From the NCBI GenBank assembly GCA_025057645.1, contig JANXBJ010000019.1, forward strand, positions 1 to 43,244: a stretch of DNA of 43,244 nt, in the 5' to 3' direction. Below are positions 26,822 to 35,326 of this stretch, one piece after another. This DNA comes from Anaerolineales bacterium (GTDB lineage: Bacteria > Chloroflexota > Anaerolineae > Anaerolineales > UBA4823). The notes beneath the pieces were generated by a model, which searched no databases, was not told the DNA's origin, and saw nothing but the letters and a program-made list of their open reading frames with translations. Position numbers and translations under genes: made by a program. The stretch's first letter is position 1, and each line of letters opens with the position of its first letter.

Positions 26822-29749
26822 TTACGGCGAACGCAGGATCAAGGGCAAGAACAAGTTGTTCTGACCCGCCCCCAACCGTTCAATCGTGTAGCTCTCTCCA
26901 GCGGTGTAAGGCAAGCCGGATAACGGGTTGTTTTCGGAGTCTGTGATGGTCGCTGTGGCGGGGATATCCAAGCGCAGTTCGCCGCTGCCGCTGCCGGTGT
27001 TGACTACAACGTTGTAGATTCGTCCTGCACCGCTTACGCTCACTACGCTCACCCCGCTCAGCCCCCCGCTGGTAAACAAGCTAAAGTCATTTACATCCAC
27101 CCCGCTCACGGCAGTGGTAAACAACACGGTGAAGCTAACGCCGCTCTCATCGGTGGGGCTGGCTCCGTCTCGGCGGATGGACTCTACCATGCCGACCTCC
27201 ACTTCATAAGCTCCGCGGTCGCATGCTGCGCCTTGCGGCCGCTCTACGCCGCGCCCATCGTATTGGGGACAAGTTGAGCCGCCGCTGTTGATAGCTGGGC
27301 TGCCATTTTGCAAACCGATGGTCTTCACAAACCCACCGTTATCGGCTAGGGTCTTCAGCAAGGGGTTTTGCGCCAGATTGTTGCCCTGATCCGTGCCACA
27401 GGAGCTGACCCATAGAGAACCCGAACTTCCACAACCGCCGATGATGCTGTAAGAGATATTGGGTGTTGCCGATTGATTGGACAGATCCGTGGGGGTGTTG
27501 CCCCAAAGGATTGAGCCAATCACGGTCGGATTGCTGTTTTCATTCATCAGTCCTCCACCGCTTGTTGTCGCTGTGTTGCCGTTCAGGGTGACAAAGCGCA
27601 GAACAGTGTTATTAGCGCCAATGCCATTGTACATACCGCCGCCCTTGGTATTGGCGATATTGCCGCTGAAGGTAACGTTGAATAATTCCACGGTGCCGTT
27701 TCCGGAGTTTGCTATCCCGCCGCCGGCAGCGGATAGGGCACGATTACCTTCAAAGGTCACTTGATATAAGGTCACGGTTTGACTCACATTGCTGGTATTC
27801 AAATATAGACCTCCACCATCGCCGTTTTGGGTGGCATTGCCCACAAAGCTCACCCGCAGAAAAAGCGGCGAGCCTTCCGAAACGTATGCTCCCCCACCGA
27901 CATTTTGGGCATAGTTGCCACTGAAAACCACATTGCGGATGACCGGCGAACTCTGAGTAGATAGCAGACCTCCGCCATTGATGTCAAACAGGAAGTTCGG
28001 TCTTCCAGCGGTGATGATAAAGCCATCCAAGACCGCTGTGACATTGGGTGGGCTGGTGACGACGTGATAGGAATTGTTGCCTTGAAGGTGGGTGTGCATC
28101 TCGGCGATAGAATTTCCATCGGTGTTGGTATCGTTGTTGTCAATATCGCCGCTGAGGATGGTGAGGTTGACTTTGGGATTGCGCTCGCTCAGGCTGCTTT
28201 CTGTGCCGGCAAAACCGCCAAGGATAGTGACGCCGTTCTTGAGCGTGAAGGTGGCGGTGCGTTCTGATGTGTTGGTTGTCGGTTTATGCACGCCCTGTTT
28301 CACCCAAATTTGTTGCCCGCTGTTGGCGGCCCCTAAGGCAGTTTGCAGGGTACAGGCGTTTGCCCAGTTGGAGCAGTTTCCAGCGCCCACAGCGCTTGGG
28401 GCAGCGTAGAGGATGCTCAGGGTTTCGAGGGTAAAAGTTGTCTCGTGGACAAAGACATCATATCGATCGTTGGTATCGTTATTCACTAAATTGGTGGCTG
28501 TTGAGTCAAATCCCACTACTTTGCCATCGCCAGAGATGGAGCTGGCTAATGAAGTAAAATTTGCCTGCACACCATCACTGCGCACCGAGACACGATGTGT
28601 TTTGTGAGTTTGGCGATCATGCACAAAGATGTCTCGATTGAAGTTGGTGTCATTGGCAACCAAATTGCTCGCATCAGATGCAAAAGTCACAAAGCGTCCA
28701 TCGTTGGAAAGTGAAGCGTCTAAAGATTCCCCGAAAGCTTGTCCACCGAAGCTATCTACCGAGACCCGCTCGGTTGTCCCTGTTTGTAGGTCACGGATGA
28801 AAATATCTGAGTGCCCGTTCGTATCATTGTTCACCAAGTTTGTCGCATAGGATGGAAAAGCCACAAAATGCCCATTTCCAGATATTTTAGGCTGGAGAGA
28901 ACTCCCATTCCCTTGCGTTCCGTTGGAGGAGACAGAAACTCGTTGGGTCTGACCGTTGGTCAGGTCATGAACAAAGACGTCGAATTCCCCATTCGAATCG
29001 CCACTAACTAGATTAGATGCAATAGAATTATAAGCTACATAGCGTCCGTCTGCTGAGATTGATGGAAAATATGAGACCATATTGGCTTGCACCCCTGTGG
29101 ACGAGACCGAGACGCGACGGGTCTCACCCGTTTGCCGATCGTGCACAAAGATATCGGAAACACCATTGGTGTCGTTTGGCACCAAGTTCGAAGCGTCAGA
29201 CCAAAAGGCGACATAGCGACCATCGGCGGAGATGGCTGGATTGTATGAATGGTCGTTTGCCTGACTTCCGCCGGTGGAGACCGAAACGCGCCCGGTGGTA
29301 TTCGTCTGGAGATCGCGCACAAAGATATCCCTTTTGTTGTTGGTATCCCCCGGGACAAGATTGCTGGCGATACTCTCAAAGGCTACATAACGGCCGTCAG
29401 CCGAGATTGCAGAATTGAACGAATTTCCATTCGCTGGGCCTAGCAAACCGAAACCCGTTGAAACGAGCTTGGTCGTTCCGGTCTGGCGGTCGCGCACAAA
29501 AATATCCCACTTTCCATTGGTATCACCGAGAACCAAGTCTGGGGCACTGGATTCAAAGGCAACATACCGCCCGTCTGCTGAGAGCGACGGGTTGATTGAG
29601 CCCCCGTTCCCGACGCTGCCACTGGTTGAAACCGAGACCAGCGTTGTGTCGCCTGGCGCTGCCTGCACGACGCGAAAATTGACCGGGTAGACCATCAAGG
29701 CGATCCATAGGCCTATTACCACCAAGATACCGATCCTTTTCTTTTTCAT
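26822..29749 (-). CDS. Secreted seven-repeat propeller plus beta-helix protein
   Basis: About 975 residues. A signal peptide (basic start, then a hydrophobic stretch, cut after about VVQAAP) leads to seven copies of a 58-residue PD40/TolB-like repeat (about 28421-29638). Each copy has a DGRYVAF-type core and a D-(T/S)-N-x-x-x-D loop before (I/V)FV; seven blades fit a closed beta-propeller, and the loop looks like a calcium site. A parallel beta-helix follows (about residues 455-850), of the choice-of-anchor Q type with Asn/Gly ladders. Next is an Ig-like region (about 865-960) and the tail NNLFLPLILRSP. It is probably a cell-surface or secreted binding protein. The start at 29749 is set by AGGAAA 8 bases upstream. 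Confidence 0.85.
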   Translation of the reverse strand: MKKKRIGILVVIGLWIALMVYPVNFRVVQAAPGDTTLVSVSTSGSVGNGGSINPSLSADGRYVAFESSAPDLVLGDTNGKWDIFVRDRQTGTTKLVSTGFGLLGPANGNSFNSAISADGRYVAFESIASNLVPGDTNNKRDIFVRDLQTNTTGRVSVSTGGSQANDHSYNPAISADGRYVAFWSDASNLVPNDTNGVSDIFVHDRQTGETRRVSVSSTGVQANMVSYFPSISADGRYVAYNSIASNLVSGDSNGEFDVFVHDLTNGQTQRVSVSSNGTQGNGSSLQPKISGNGHFVAFPSYATNLVNNDTNGHSDIFIRDLQTGTTERVSVDSFGGQAFGESLDASLSNDGRFVTFASDASNLVANDTNFNRDIFVHDRQTHKTHRVSVRSDGVQANFTSLASSISGDGKVVGFDSTATNLVNNDTNDRYDVFVHETTFTLETLSILYAAPSAVGAGNCSNWANACTLQTALGAANSGQQIWVKQGVHKPTTNTSERTATFTLKNGVTILGGFAGTESSLSERNPKVNLTILSGDIDNNDTNTDGNSIAEMHTHLQGNNSYHVVTSPPNVTAVLDGFIITAGRPNFLFDINGGGLLSTQSSPVIRNVVFSGNYAQNVGGGAYVSEGSPLFLRVSFVGNATQNGDGGGLYLNTSNVSQTVTLYQVTFEGNRALSAAGGGIANSGNGTVELFNVTFSGNIANTKGGGMYNGIGANNTVLRFVTLNGNTATTSGGGLMNENSNPTVIGSILWGNTPTDLSNQSATPNISYSIIGGCGSSGSLWVSSCGTDQGNNLAQNPLLKTLADNGGFVKTIGLQNGSPAINSGGSTCPQYDGRGVERPQGAACDRGAYEVEVGMVESIRRDGASPTDESGVSFTVLFTTAVSGVDVNDFSLFTSGGLSGVSVVSVSGAGRIYNVVVNTGSGSGELRLDIPATATITDSENNPLSGLPYTAGESYTIERLGAGQNNLFLPLILRSP

Positions 29750-29790
29750 TGTCATTTCCTTTCTAAAACTAGAATTACCTAACCGTTTCC

Positions 29791-30018
29791 TTAATCTTCT
29801 TTTGGCAATGAATCCCGTTTCTCATTGAGTTGGGCATGGAGGAAGGCAAGCATTGCTTCCAAATTGCGAAAATACTTGACTTCACCGCTGGGCACATGCT
29901 GTAGGCGGGCACGCCATTGTGCGCCTTCTTCTCCGTCTCTGACCTCCCACAGACGTAGCGTGTAGAAATGGCTTTCGGAGAAAGGGAGAACGAAAGGAGA
30001 GAGATGGTCTTCGTTCAT
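29791..30018 (-). CDS. Small conserved hypothetical protein
   Basis: 75 residues, soluble, no membrane segment. It contains FYTLRLWEVRDGEEGAQWRA, QHVPSGEVKYFRNLEAML and AFLHAQLNEK, a pattern I associate with short unnamed proteins in Chloroflexota, often near BTAD/TPR regulators. It sits between the BTAD regulator (upstream on the same strand) and the secreted propeller gene, so it may belong to the same regulated unit. Function unknown. Confidence 0.6.
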   Translation of the reverse strand: MNEDHLSPFVLPFSESHFYTLRLWEVRDGEEGAQWRARLQHVPSGEVKYFRNLEAMLAFLHAQLNEKRDSLPKED

Positions 30019-30229
30019 CAGGTTGCCTTTATGACATCTAATGCGGTCTTATCAGTCATAATAGCAAATCGAGCGTTGCAAAAGCGTTCCTTCGGCGGGT
30101 TTTTGAGCCTGATTTGTCGGTTTCTGGATTAGGAGAAGATTAGAATTTTTGCAAATGGCATACTAAGGATGAATTTGAGGGCGCAGTGCACTTTCGCCTC
30201 GAGCGCAGGCTGCCCTCACCAGCAAAATT

Positions 30230-30262
30230 CCCCTCCCCGAAGTCGGGGAGGGGCTAGGAGTA
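30230..30262. repeat. Hairpin repeat with G-rich tail
   Basis: Arms CCCCTCCCCGA (30230-30240) and TCGGGGAGGGG (30243-30253) are perfect complements with a 2-base gap, then CTAGGAGTAGG. It resembles the pair at 88-163. It lies 116 bases after the BTAD gene stop, so it might also act as a terminator, though no T-run follows on either strand. The remainder of 30019-30368 has no recognised content. Confidence 0.6.
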
Positions 30263-30368
30263 GGGTTGCGATTCCTCTTCAATAAGCATCTAGGTTAGGA
30301 ATACGGTTTGCAGCAATTTGGGCTCATGCCTTCTCAACCTAGTACGACTTCGAAGCATTTTGATGAAC

Positions 30369-33300
30369 CTATGGATATGAGCTTTGCGGTACTGCCCAAA
30401 CTTGATACTGGGGGAAGCCCCGAAGGAAGCTCTGTCGGTAGGCTGGGTTTTGGATGTTCTGCAGCGTAGCCTGATAAAGCTCCCGTCCTTTTCGATCGAC
30501 TTCCTCGACTTGATCTGCGCGATCTAGAGCCTGCAGTAAACCGCGCAATTGCCACAACCAGCGCAGCGTTCCTCCTTCGCTGGGGCACCCTTGGCGAAAG
30601 GCTTGCATCACTTCATCTGCAAGGTGGAAAGCTGTTTCGGATGCCCCTGCTTCCCATGCCACTCGGCCGAGAAGCGTTTGATCGTACAAAATGCCCAACT
30701 GATCCCCATTCTCTTGATTGATCGCCAAGGCAGCCTCTAAATGGGGTTTTGCCTCTGCCCAGCATCCCTTCAGTACATACAAACTGGCCAAGTCTTGATG
30801 ATGCATGGCGGCGAAAATCGCTGTTCCGTGCTCTCCGGCTATAGCCAAAGCCTCCCTGAATAATGCTTCCGCTTCATCCAAGTTTCCTTCTGCCATGGCG
30901 ACCAAACCCAAGTTGCCGCTATGCAAGCCATAGCCATCTTCTATCCCGATGGCGCGAAATTCCTGGCGCACCTCTTCTAAATTTGCTCTTGCCTGGGCAA
31001 AATCGCCAAGATCAAAAGCTGCCATCGCCTGCGAAGAGCGAGCGGTTGCTGCGCCGCGCCGATAGCGCAAAGTCTGATTTTTATGAAACGCCTCCTCACC
31101 AATCTGGATGGCTTGCTCCGATTTCCCCGCAGTCTGTAGAAGGGAAGCTAAATTGGTCAGTGCACGCGCTTCTCCGAGCCGATCTCCCATCATGCGATAG
31201 AGCCTTGCCGATTCCTCCATGTATTGCTGGGCAAGGGCAAACGAGCCGCCCACGGCGGGCAGGACAAACCCCATGCCCATCGCAGCTTCGGCAGCCAAAC
31301 CATAGAAGTTGTGTCGCTGGGCGGCCTCCAGTCCTTCTTGGTAACGACGCCTTGCCTCATTACCGTCACCGGCGTAATATTCTAAGTCCCCCAATTGGAT
31401 CAGCAACTGCACAAAGTGGGTTTGATCGGAAAGAAGTTGGGCGATCTTAGTCGCCATCTCGAACCACAAGCGCCCATCAGCAAGATTGCCTTGTTGCATG
31501 GCGAGGTTCGCCGCAGCGGCTAGCGCCTTGACGCGCAGCACCGCATTGTCGATTGCGGCTGTCAACTGCAAGGCTTGTTGGATCGCGGCTTCAGCTTCGT
31601 TTGGTTCACCGAGGATGTCACTGAGCCGGGCAATAGCGATCAGAATTTCTACTTTTCGCTCGACCGCCGCCTCCGAAGAAAGGCATAAGGCCTGTTGAAA
31701 GCCATACAGCGCACTGGAGTATGCCGCTTGGGCATTTTCTCTCTGTGCTGCAGCAAAAAATGCTTGCGCGGCTCGGTCGGGATATCCCCCTTTTTCAAGG
31801 TGAAGCGCAATTCCCAAACTGTCGGCAGGGTTAAGCTCTTCCAGGGCAGCAGCAACACGACGATGAAAGGCTTGCCTGCGGTGAGGGGGGAGTTGAGCGT
31901 AAATAAACTGACGCAGTTGGGCATGAGTGAAGTCATAGGTGACTTGATCAACTTGGCGGAAAATGTGCCGCTGCCACAGTTCATCGATAGCAAGCAGCAT
32001 TTCATTTTCCGATAAGTCGCTGCATTTGGATAGGAGCTCAATCGAGAAATCGCATCCGATGACCGCGGCAACTTGGGTAATCTGTTTCCCCTGGGGAGAG
32101 AGCGACTCGAATCGCTCGTGAAGCGCGTTTTGAATTCTTTGGGGAACAGGGTGATCGGTCGGCGACTCAAAACTTGAATCTGCTTGAGCAAGTTCTACGA
32201 TAAATAGTGGTAGACCTTCCGATTGTTCGTAGAGGTGTTGAACAGCAGACTCACTCAGCGGGGTTTGGGCGATCTGTTCTGCCAATTGTCGAGTTTCCGA
32301 CACTCCGAAACGCTGGAGAGGGATTTCGATGAGATCGCCGGAAGAGCGCAGAGCCTGAAGTAAGTCCCCTAGAGGAGAGGAAGATTCCAAATTTCCTTGA
32401 CGCGCTGTGGCTAAAACGAGCGTGCGCATGGCAGATTGGAAACGGAAGAAGAAGCGCAGCCATTCTATGGTCTTTCGATCCGCCCAGTGAATATCATCAC
32501 AAACCAAGAGCAAAGGCTGAAAACTCAAGAAGGCTTGAGCAATCCCTTCGTGGAAGCGGTGCTGTTGCCAAACCTCGGTAAGCGGCGGCGGAGGAGGAGA
32601 ATGTTCTCTCAGGAGGTCAGGCCGCAGGCGGCTGACCTCAATTCTCCACAGATCGGGCAAAGGGATTTCTGGAAAAGAACGCAACCATTGGGTCACAGCC
32701 CCATAGGCTAACTCCCCTTCGGCGGCATAGCAGCGCCCCACAGCAACCGAAAACCCTTGGCGTTCAACCCAGGTGGCAAAGTCTTGAGCTAGAAATGTGG
32801 TCCCAGTGCCCGATTCCCCTTTCAAAAGGAGAAAACAAGACTTGCCTCTGAGAGCTGAAAACCAGGCGTTTTTCAGTTCCTGCCATTCCCTACGTCGACC
32901 GACGCGTTTCACTGGAGGGGAAAGCGCTGCTTCTGCTTTCCGTTCGGTGAACTTCAGGATTCGGCTATACAGCGCTTGCGTCTCTGCCGTCGGTTCGATG
33001 CCCAGCTCGCGTTTCAGGATCGAGGCGCATTCATGATAAGCGCTCAATGCCCTGCTGCGGTCTTCTTTCAAGAGATGCAGATGGATCAACCGTTGATAAA
33101 GCGCTTCATCCAGCGGATTGTGACGCAACAACCGTTGGGCATGTTCAATGGCAGTTTCATAATCCGCTTTTTCCTCGTAGGAATCGCTGAGTTTTTTCAC
33201 CGCCGCAAGATAGAACTGCTGGAGTTCTTCACGAAGAGCTAGAACCCACTCATCATAGAAGCCTGGCAGGAATTCGCCGTGATAAAGATGCACTGCCTTC

Positions 33301-33683
33301 TGCAATTCGGTGATGATTTCATTTTCCGAAAGCGAAGGCGAGATGCGCTGAAGAACAGCGCGAAATTCTCCCACGTCCGAGCGGAGATGAACGCCCTTTT
33401 TCAGCCGAATGGTTTGCTGATCGAGTTCGAAGAACTCCTCGAGCGGCGGAAAAGCCTTGCGCAGCAGATGTAACAGCTTTCGTAAATTCGTGCGGGCTTG
33501 CTCTTCGCTAGTCCCCGGCCAGAAGGCCTGAGCGAGTTGGCTGCGCCGGATGGGGAGACCTTCACTGAGTAACAAGCGCGCCATCAGAAGGATAAGCCGT
33601 TCAGATTGCAGCGCTTTGACTTCTTCTCCGTTCAACATCAAGCGAAAGGTGCCCAAGAGTTGTGCTTCGAGGCGATTTTCCAT
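30369..33683 (-). CDS. BTAD-family transcriptional regulator with ATPase and TPR domains
   Basis: 1104 residues. Residues 1-100 are a winged-helix DNA-binding domain (QLLGTFRLMLNGEEV, then ARTNLRKLLHLLRKAF). About 105-245 form the bacterial transcriptional activator domain (GEFLPGFYDEWV, ELGIEPTAETQALY). About 260-520 is an AAA/NB-ARC-like ATPase with P-loop GESGTGTT (289-296), where the normal lysine is Thr, and an intact Walker B LLLVCDDIHWAD (391-402). About 590-1085 are TPR-like helical repeats. This is the layout of SARP/MalT-like activators that respond to a ligand or partner protein. Its target may include the secreted propeller gene downstream. A strong promoter lies at 33894-33923. 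Confidence 0.9.
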   Translation of the reverse strand: MENRLEAQLLGTFRLMLNGEEVKALQSERLILLMARLLLSEGLPIRRSQLAQAFWPGTSEEQARTNLRKLLHLLRKAFPPLEEFFELDQQTIRLKKGVHLRSDVGEFRAVLQRISPSLSENEIITELQKAVHLYHGEFLPGFYDEWVLALREELQQFYLAAVKKLSDSYEEKADYETAIEHAQRLLRHNPLDEALYQRLIHLHLLKEDRSRALSAYHECASILKRELGIEPTAETQALYSRILKFTERKAEAALSPPVKRVGRRREWQELKNAWFSALRGKSCFLLLKGESGTGTTFLAQDFATWVERQGFSVAVGRCYAAEGELAYGAVTQWLRSFPEIPLPDLWRIEVSRLRPDLLREHSPPPPPLTEVWQQHRFHEGIAQAFLSFQPLLLVCDDIHWADRKTIEWLRFFFRFQSAMRTLVLATARQGNLESSSPLGDLLQALRSSGDLIEIPLQRFGVSETRQLAEQIAQTPLSESAVQHLYEQSEGLPLFIVELAQADSSFESPTDHPVPQRIQNALHERFESLSPQGKQITQVAAVIGCDFSIELLSKCSDLSENEMLLAIDELWQRHIFRQVDQVTYDFTHAQLRQFIYAQLPPHRRQAFHRRVAAALEELNPADSLGIALHLEKGGYPDRAAQAFFAAAQRENAQAAYSSALYGFQQALCLSSEAAVERKVEILIAIARLSDILGEPNEAEAAIQQALQLTAAIDNAVLRVKALAAAANLAMQQGNLADGRLWFEMATKIAQLLSDQTHFVQLLIQLGDLEYYAGDGNEARRRYQEGLEAAQRHNFYGLAAEAAMGMGFVLPAVGGSFALAQQYMEESARLYRMMGDRLGEARALTNLASLLQTAGKSEQAIQIGEEAFHKNQTLRYRRGAATARSSQAMAAFDLGDFAQARANLEEVRQEFRAIGIEDGYGLHSGNLGLVAMAEGNLDEAEALFREALAIAGEHGTAIFAAMHHQDLASLYVLKGCWAEAKPHLEAALAINQENGDQLGILYDQTLLGRVAWEAGASETAFHLADEVMQAFRQGCPSEGGTLRWLWQLRGLLQALDRADQVEEVDRKGRELYQATLQNIQNPAYRQSFLRGFPQYQVWAVPQSSYP

Positions 33684-33863
33684 TCCGAGTCCTCACAATG
33701 ACAACGTTCTTACCTAAGGTGTGGCGTTCGATCTCTACTTTGAATTTCTTCAACGGAGAAGAAGAGATGGAAAGCCCACTTTGGCAAGGCAAATGGAAGC
33801 CATCAAAATTGACAACCCCTCCGCTGGTGGTTAGACAGGGGAATGGTTGCGGAAGGAAGATTC

Positions 33864-33923
33864 GCTTCATTAGCCATTAATGAAGCTAAATTGATTATAG
33901 AGATACAAAGCCCGAATTGTCAA
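33864..33923 (-). promoter_or_regulatory. Sigma70-type promoter with inverted repeat at start site
   Basis: On the minus strand TTGACA (33923-33918) and TATAAT (33899-33894) are both consensus and separated by 18 bases. The start site should fall near 33887. Immediately downstream, GCTTCATTA (33864-33872) and TAATGAAGC (33878-33886) form a perfect 9-base inverted repeat with a 5-base spacer, the expected place for a repressor operator. It would drive the BTAD regulator, leaving a leader of about 200 bases. Confidence 0.7.
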
Positions 33924-34497
33924 GATGCAAGTCGATCATTCCTAAGACCCGGCAAATGGGCCCCCTGCCTCCCGCAGCCTTCAACCCCAGCTCCCAGCCT
34001 TCGTAAAGTTTATGGGTATCCGTAAAACGAAGCCGGTGGCAAACCGGCGTGGAAACCGAAAGGGAAAAGAGGTGCTTGGAAGTCAAGCAGTTGGGCGGTC
34101 AAGCCATTACGCTATCTCAACTTGGGAGCTCAGCGTCTGTATAGGCGTTTGAGCCTCATACAGCGAAGACCACCTAGAAGTTGAGGGCAAGTTTGCCTGA
34201 AATGCTGGGAGATTGGGCAAGGATCAAAGCAGTCCGTCGTCTGCCTGCTTTACGAGAGGGGAAAACGAAAGAGAGCCGCGAAGCGCATGTGTTTGTGGGC
34301 TGCGGCCATGGGCAGGAAGCCAAGGCAAAGAAATCGCCCATTTCCAGAGCTGCTTAGAACCGCTTGAGGGAATCTTCGGTTTCGCTGACCGTCTCTCCCT
34401 TGCCACATGGAGGCGTCTTGATCTCCGCTCTGCGTTGTCAATCACAAGGTAAAAAGGAAAGCTGCTTTGCGGGTGTCCTTCCTCGCACGCAATCTAT
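33924..34497. other. Long intergenic spacer with foldable segments
   Basis: Spacer between the divergent BTAD and GntR genes. It has a small hairpin at 34032-34048 (GCCGGT and ACCGGC) and the nested fold at 34116-34185, described separately. Frames on both strands of 34190-34450 are open for 60-80 codons but show no family resemblance or ribosome site. Confidence 0.5.
34116..34185. ncRNA. Candidate structured RNA element
   Basis: Nested complementary arms: CTCAACTT (34116-34123) with AAGTTGAG (34178-34185) encloses CTGTATAGGC (34137-34146) with GCCT (34153-34156) and ATACAG (34158-34163), leaving a 6-base loop and one bulged C. Internal loops of 13 and 14 bases separate the two helices. It matches no riboswitch or housekeeping RNA that I recognise, and its strand is not determined. 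It could be a small RNA, a leader element or a protein-binding DNA structure. Confidence 0.35.
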
Positions 34498-34513
34498 GTT
34501 ATAATGATATAAC
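34498..34513 (+). promoter_or_regulatory. Palindrome overlapping -10 box of GntR gene
   Basis: GTTATAATGATATAAC has 6-base arms (GTTATA and TATAAC) around ATGA and contains TATAAT at 34500-34505. A GntR regulator bound here would block its own promoter, so this is a likely auto-operator, also controlling the S1P-lyase-like gene behind it. No clear -35 was seen. Confidence 0.55.
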
Positions 34514-34546
34514 AAAAACTGCTTCAATCACTCTACTCCGGATGAA

Positions 34547-35293
34547 ATGGTGATCAACTTTCGGGTTCAACCTCACTCCCCAATCCCCTATTACCGCCAG
34601 ATCGAGGACTGGATTTGCGAACAGATCCGCACCGGTGACCTGCGGCCCGGGGATGCCATCGAAAATGAGATCGCCCTTGCCCGGGCTCTCGGAGTGAGCC
34701 GCATTACCGTACGCCAGGCGCTGGACCACCTTGCTGCACGAGGCCTGCTGGTGCGAAAGCGTGGCCTTGGGACTTTTGTCGCCGAGCCGCGCCGCTCCTT
34801 TGTCCTCACCCGCCCTCATTTGCGCAGCCTCACCGAGGAGATGGCCGCCGGAGGTCTAAGAGTAACCGCAAGAACTTTACACCAAGAAGTGGAAGTCCCC
34901 CCCGCCGAAGTCCAAAGTCAACTCCACCTGCCCCCGGAGGCCAAAGTAGTCATGATTCGCCGCTTGCGCTTTGCAGAGGGAAAGCCCTTATGCATCGAGA
35001 CCTGCTACCACCCTTTTGAGCTTTTTCCAGCTCTAGCATGGGCAGACCTAACCGACTGCTCTATCTACGAATTTCTGGAACAGCAATATCACCGGCGGCC
35101 AGTTTCAGCCCGAGATACTTTAGTTGCCGATACTGCGGCTCCAGAAACAGCGCGCTGGTTGCAAATCGAGCCCGGAGCACCGGTAATGCGCATTCAACGT
35201 GTCGCCTACGATGGGCAACAGATCCCAATCGAATATTCGCATACTGTATTTCGAGCTGATCAGCATCAAATCGTCATCGAATACCAGAGCTGA
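34547..35293 (+). CDS. GntR-family regulator, HutC/UTRA type
   Basis: 248 residues. The N-terminal winged helix (about 10-75) has PIPYYRQIEDWICEQI, LRPGDAIENEIALARAL and VSRITVRQALDHLAARGLL, the standard GntR pattern. The UTRA ligand-binding domain (about 95-245) shows VMIRRLRFAEGKPLCIETCY and the closing IPIEYSHTVFRADQHQIVIE. Such proteins sense a sugar, amino acid or related metabolite and usually repress a neighbouring catabolic gene. The lyase-like gene follows after 33 bases in the same direction, so it is the probable target, and its substrate or product the probable signal. Confidence 0.93.
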   Translation: MVINFRVQPHSPIPYYRQIEDWICEQIRTGDLRPGDAIENEIALARALGVSRITVRQALDHLAARGLLVRKRGLGTFVAEPRRSFVLTRPHLRSLTEEMAAGGLRVTARTLHQEVEVPPAEVQSQLHLPPEAKVVMIRRLRFAEGKPLCIETCYHPFELFPALAWADLTDCSIYEFLEQQYHRRPVSARDTLVADTAAPETARWLQIEPGAPVMRIQRVAYDGQQIPIEYSHTVFRADQHQIVIEYQS

Positions 35294-35326
35294 GTGTGAA
35301 GAGGTGAAGAAAGGAAGGTAGTCCAC

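Noticed and set aside
33601-33870. 89-residue minus-strand frame upstream of the BTAD gene
   Set aside because: It overlaps the BTAD start by more than 80 bases, has no ribosome site, and its ATG lies in the inverted repeat at the predicted start of transcription.
34213-34452. Opposed open frames of 60-80 codons in the BTAD-GntR spacer
   Set aside because: No ribosome site, no family resemblance, and the frames overlap one another on both strands.
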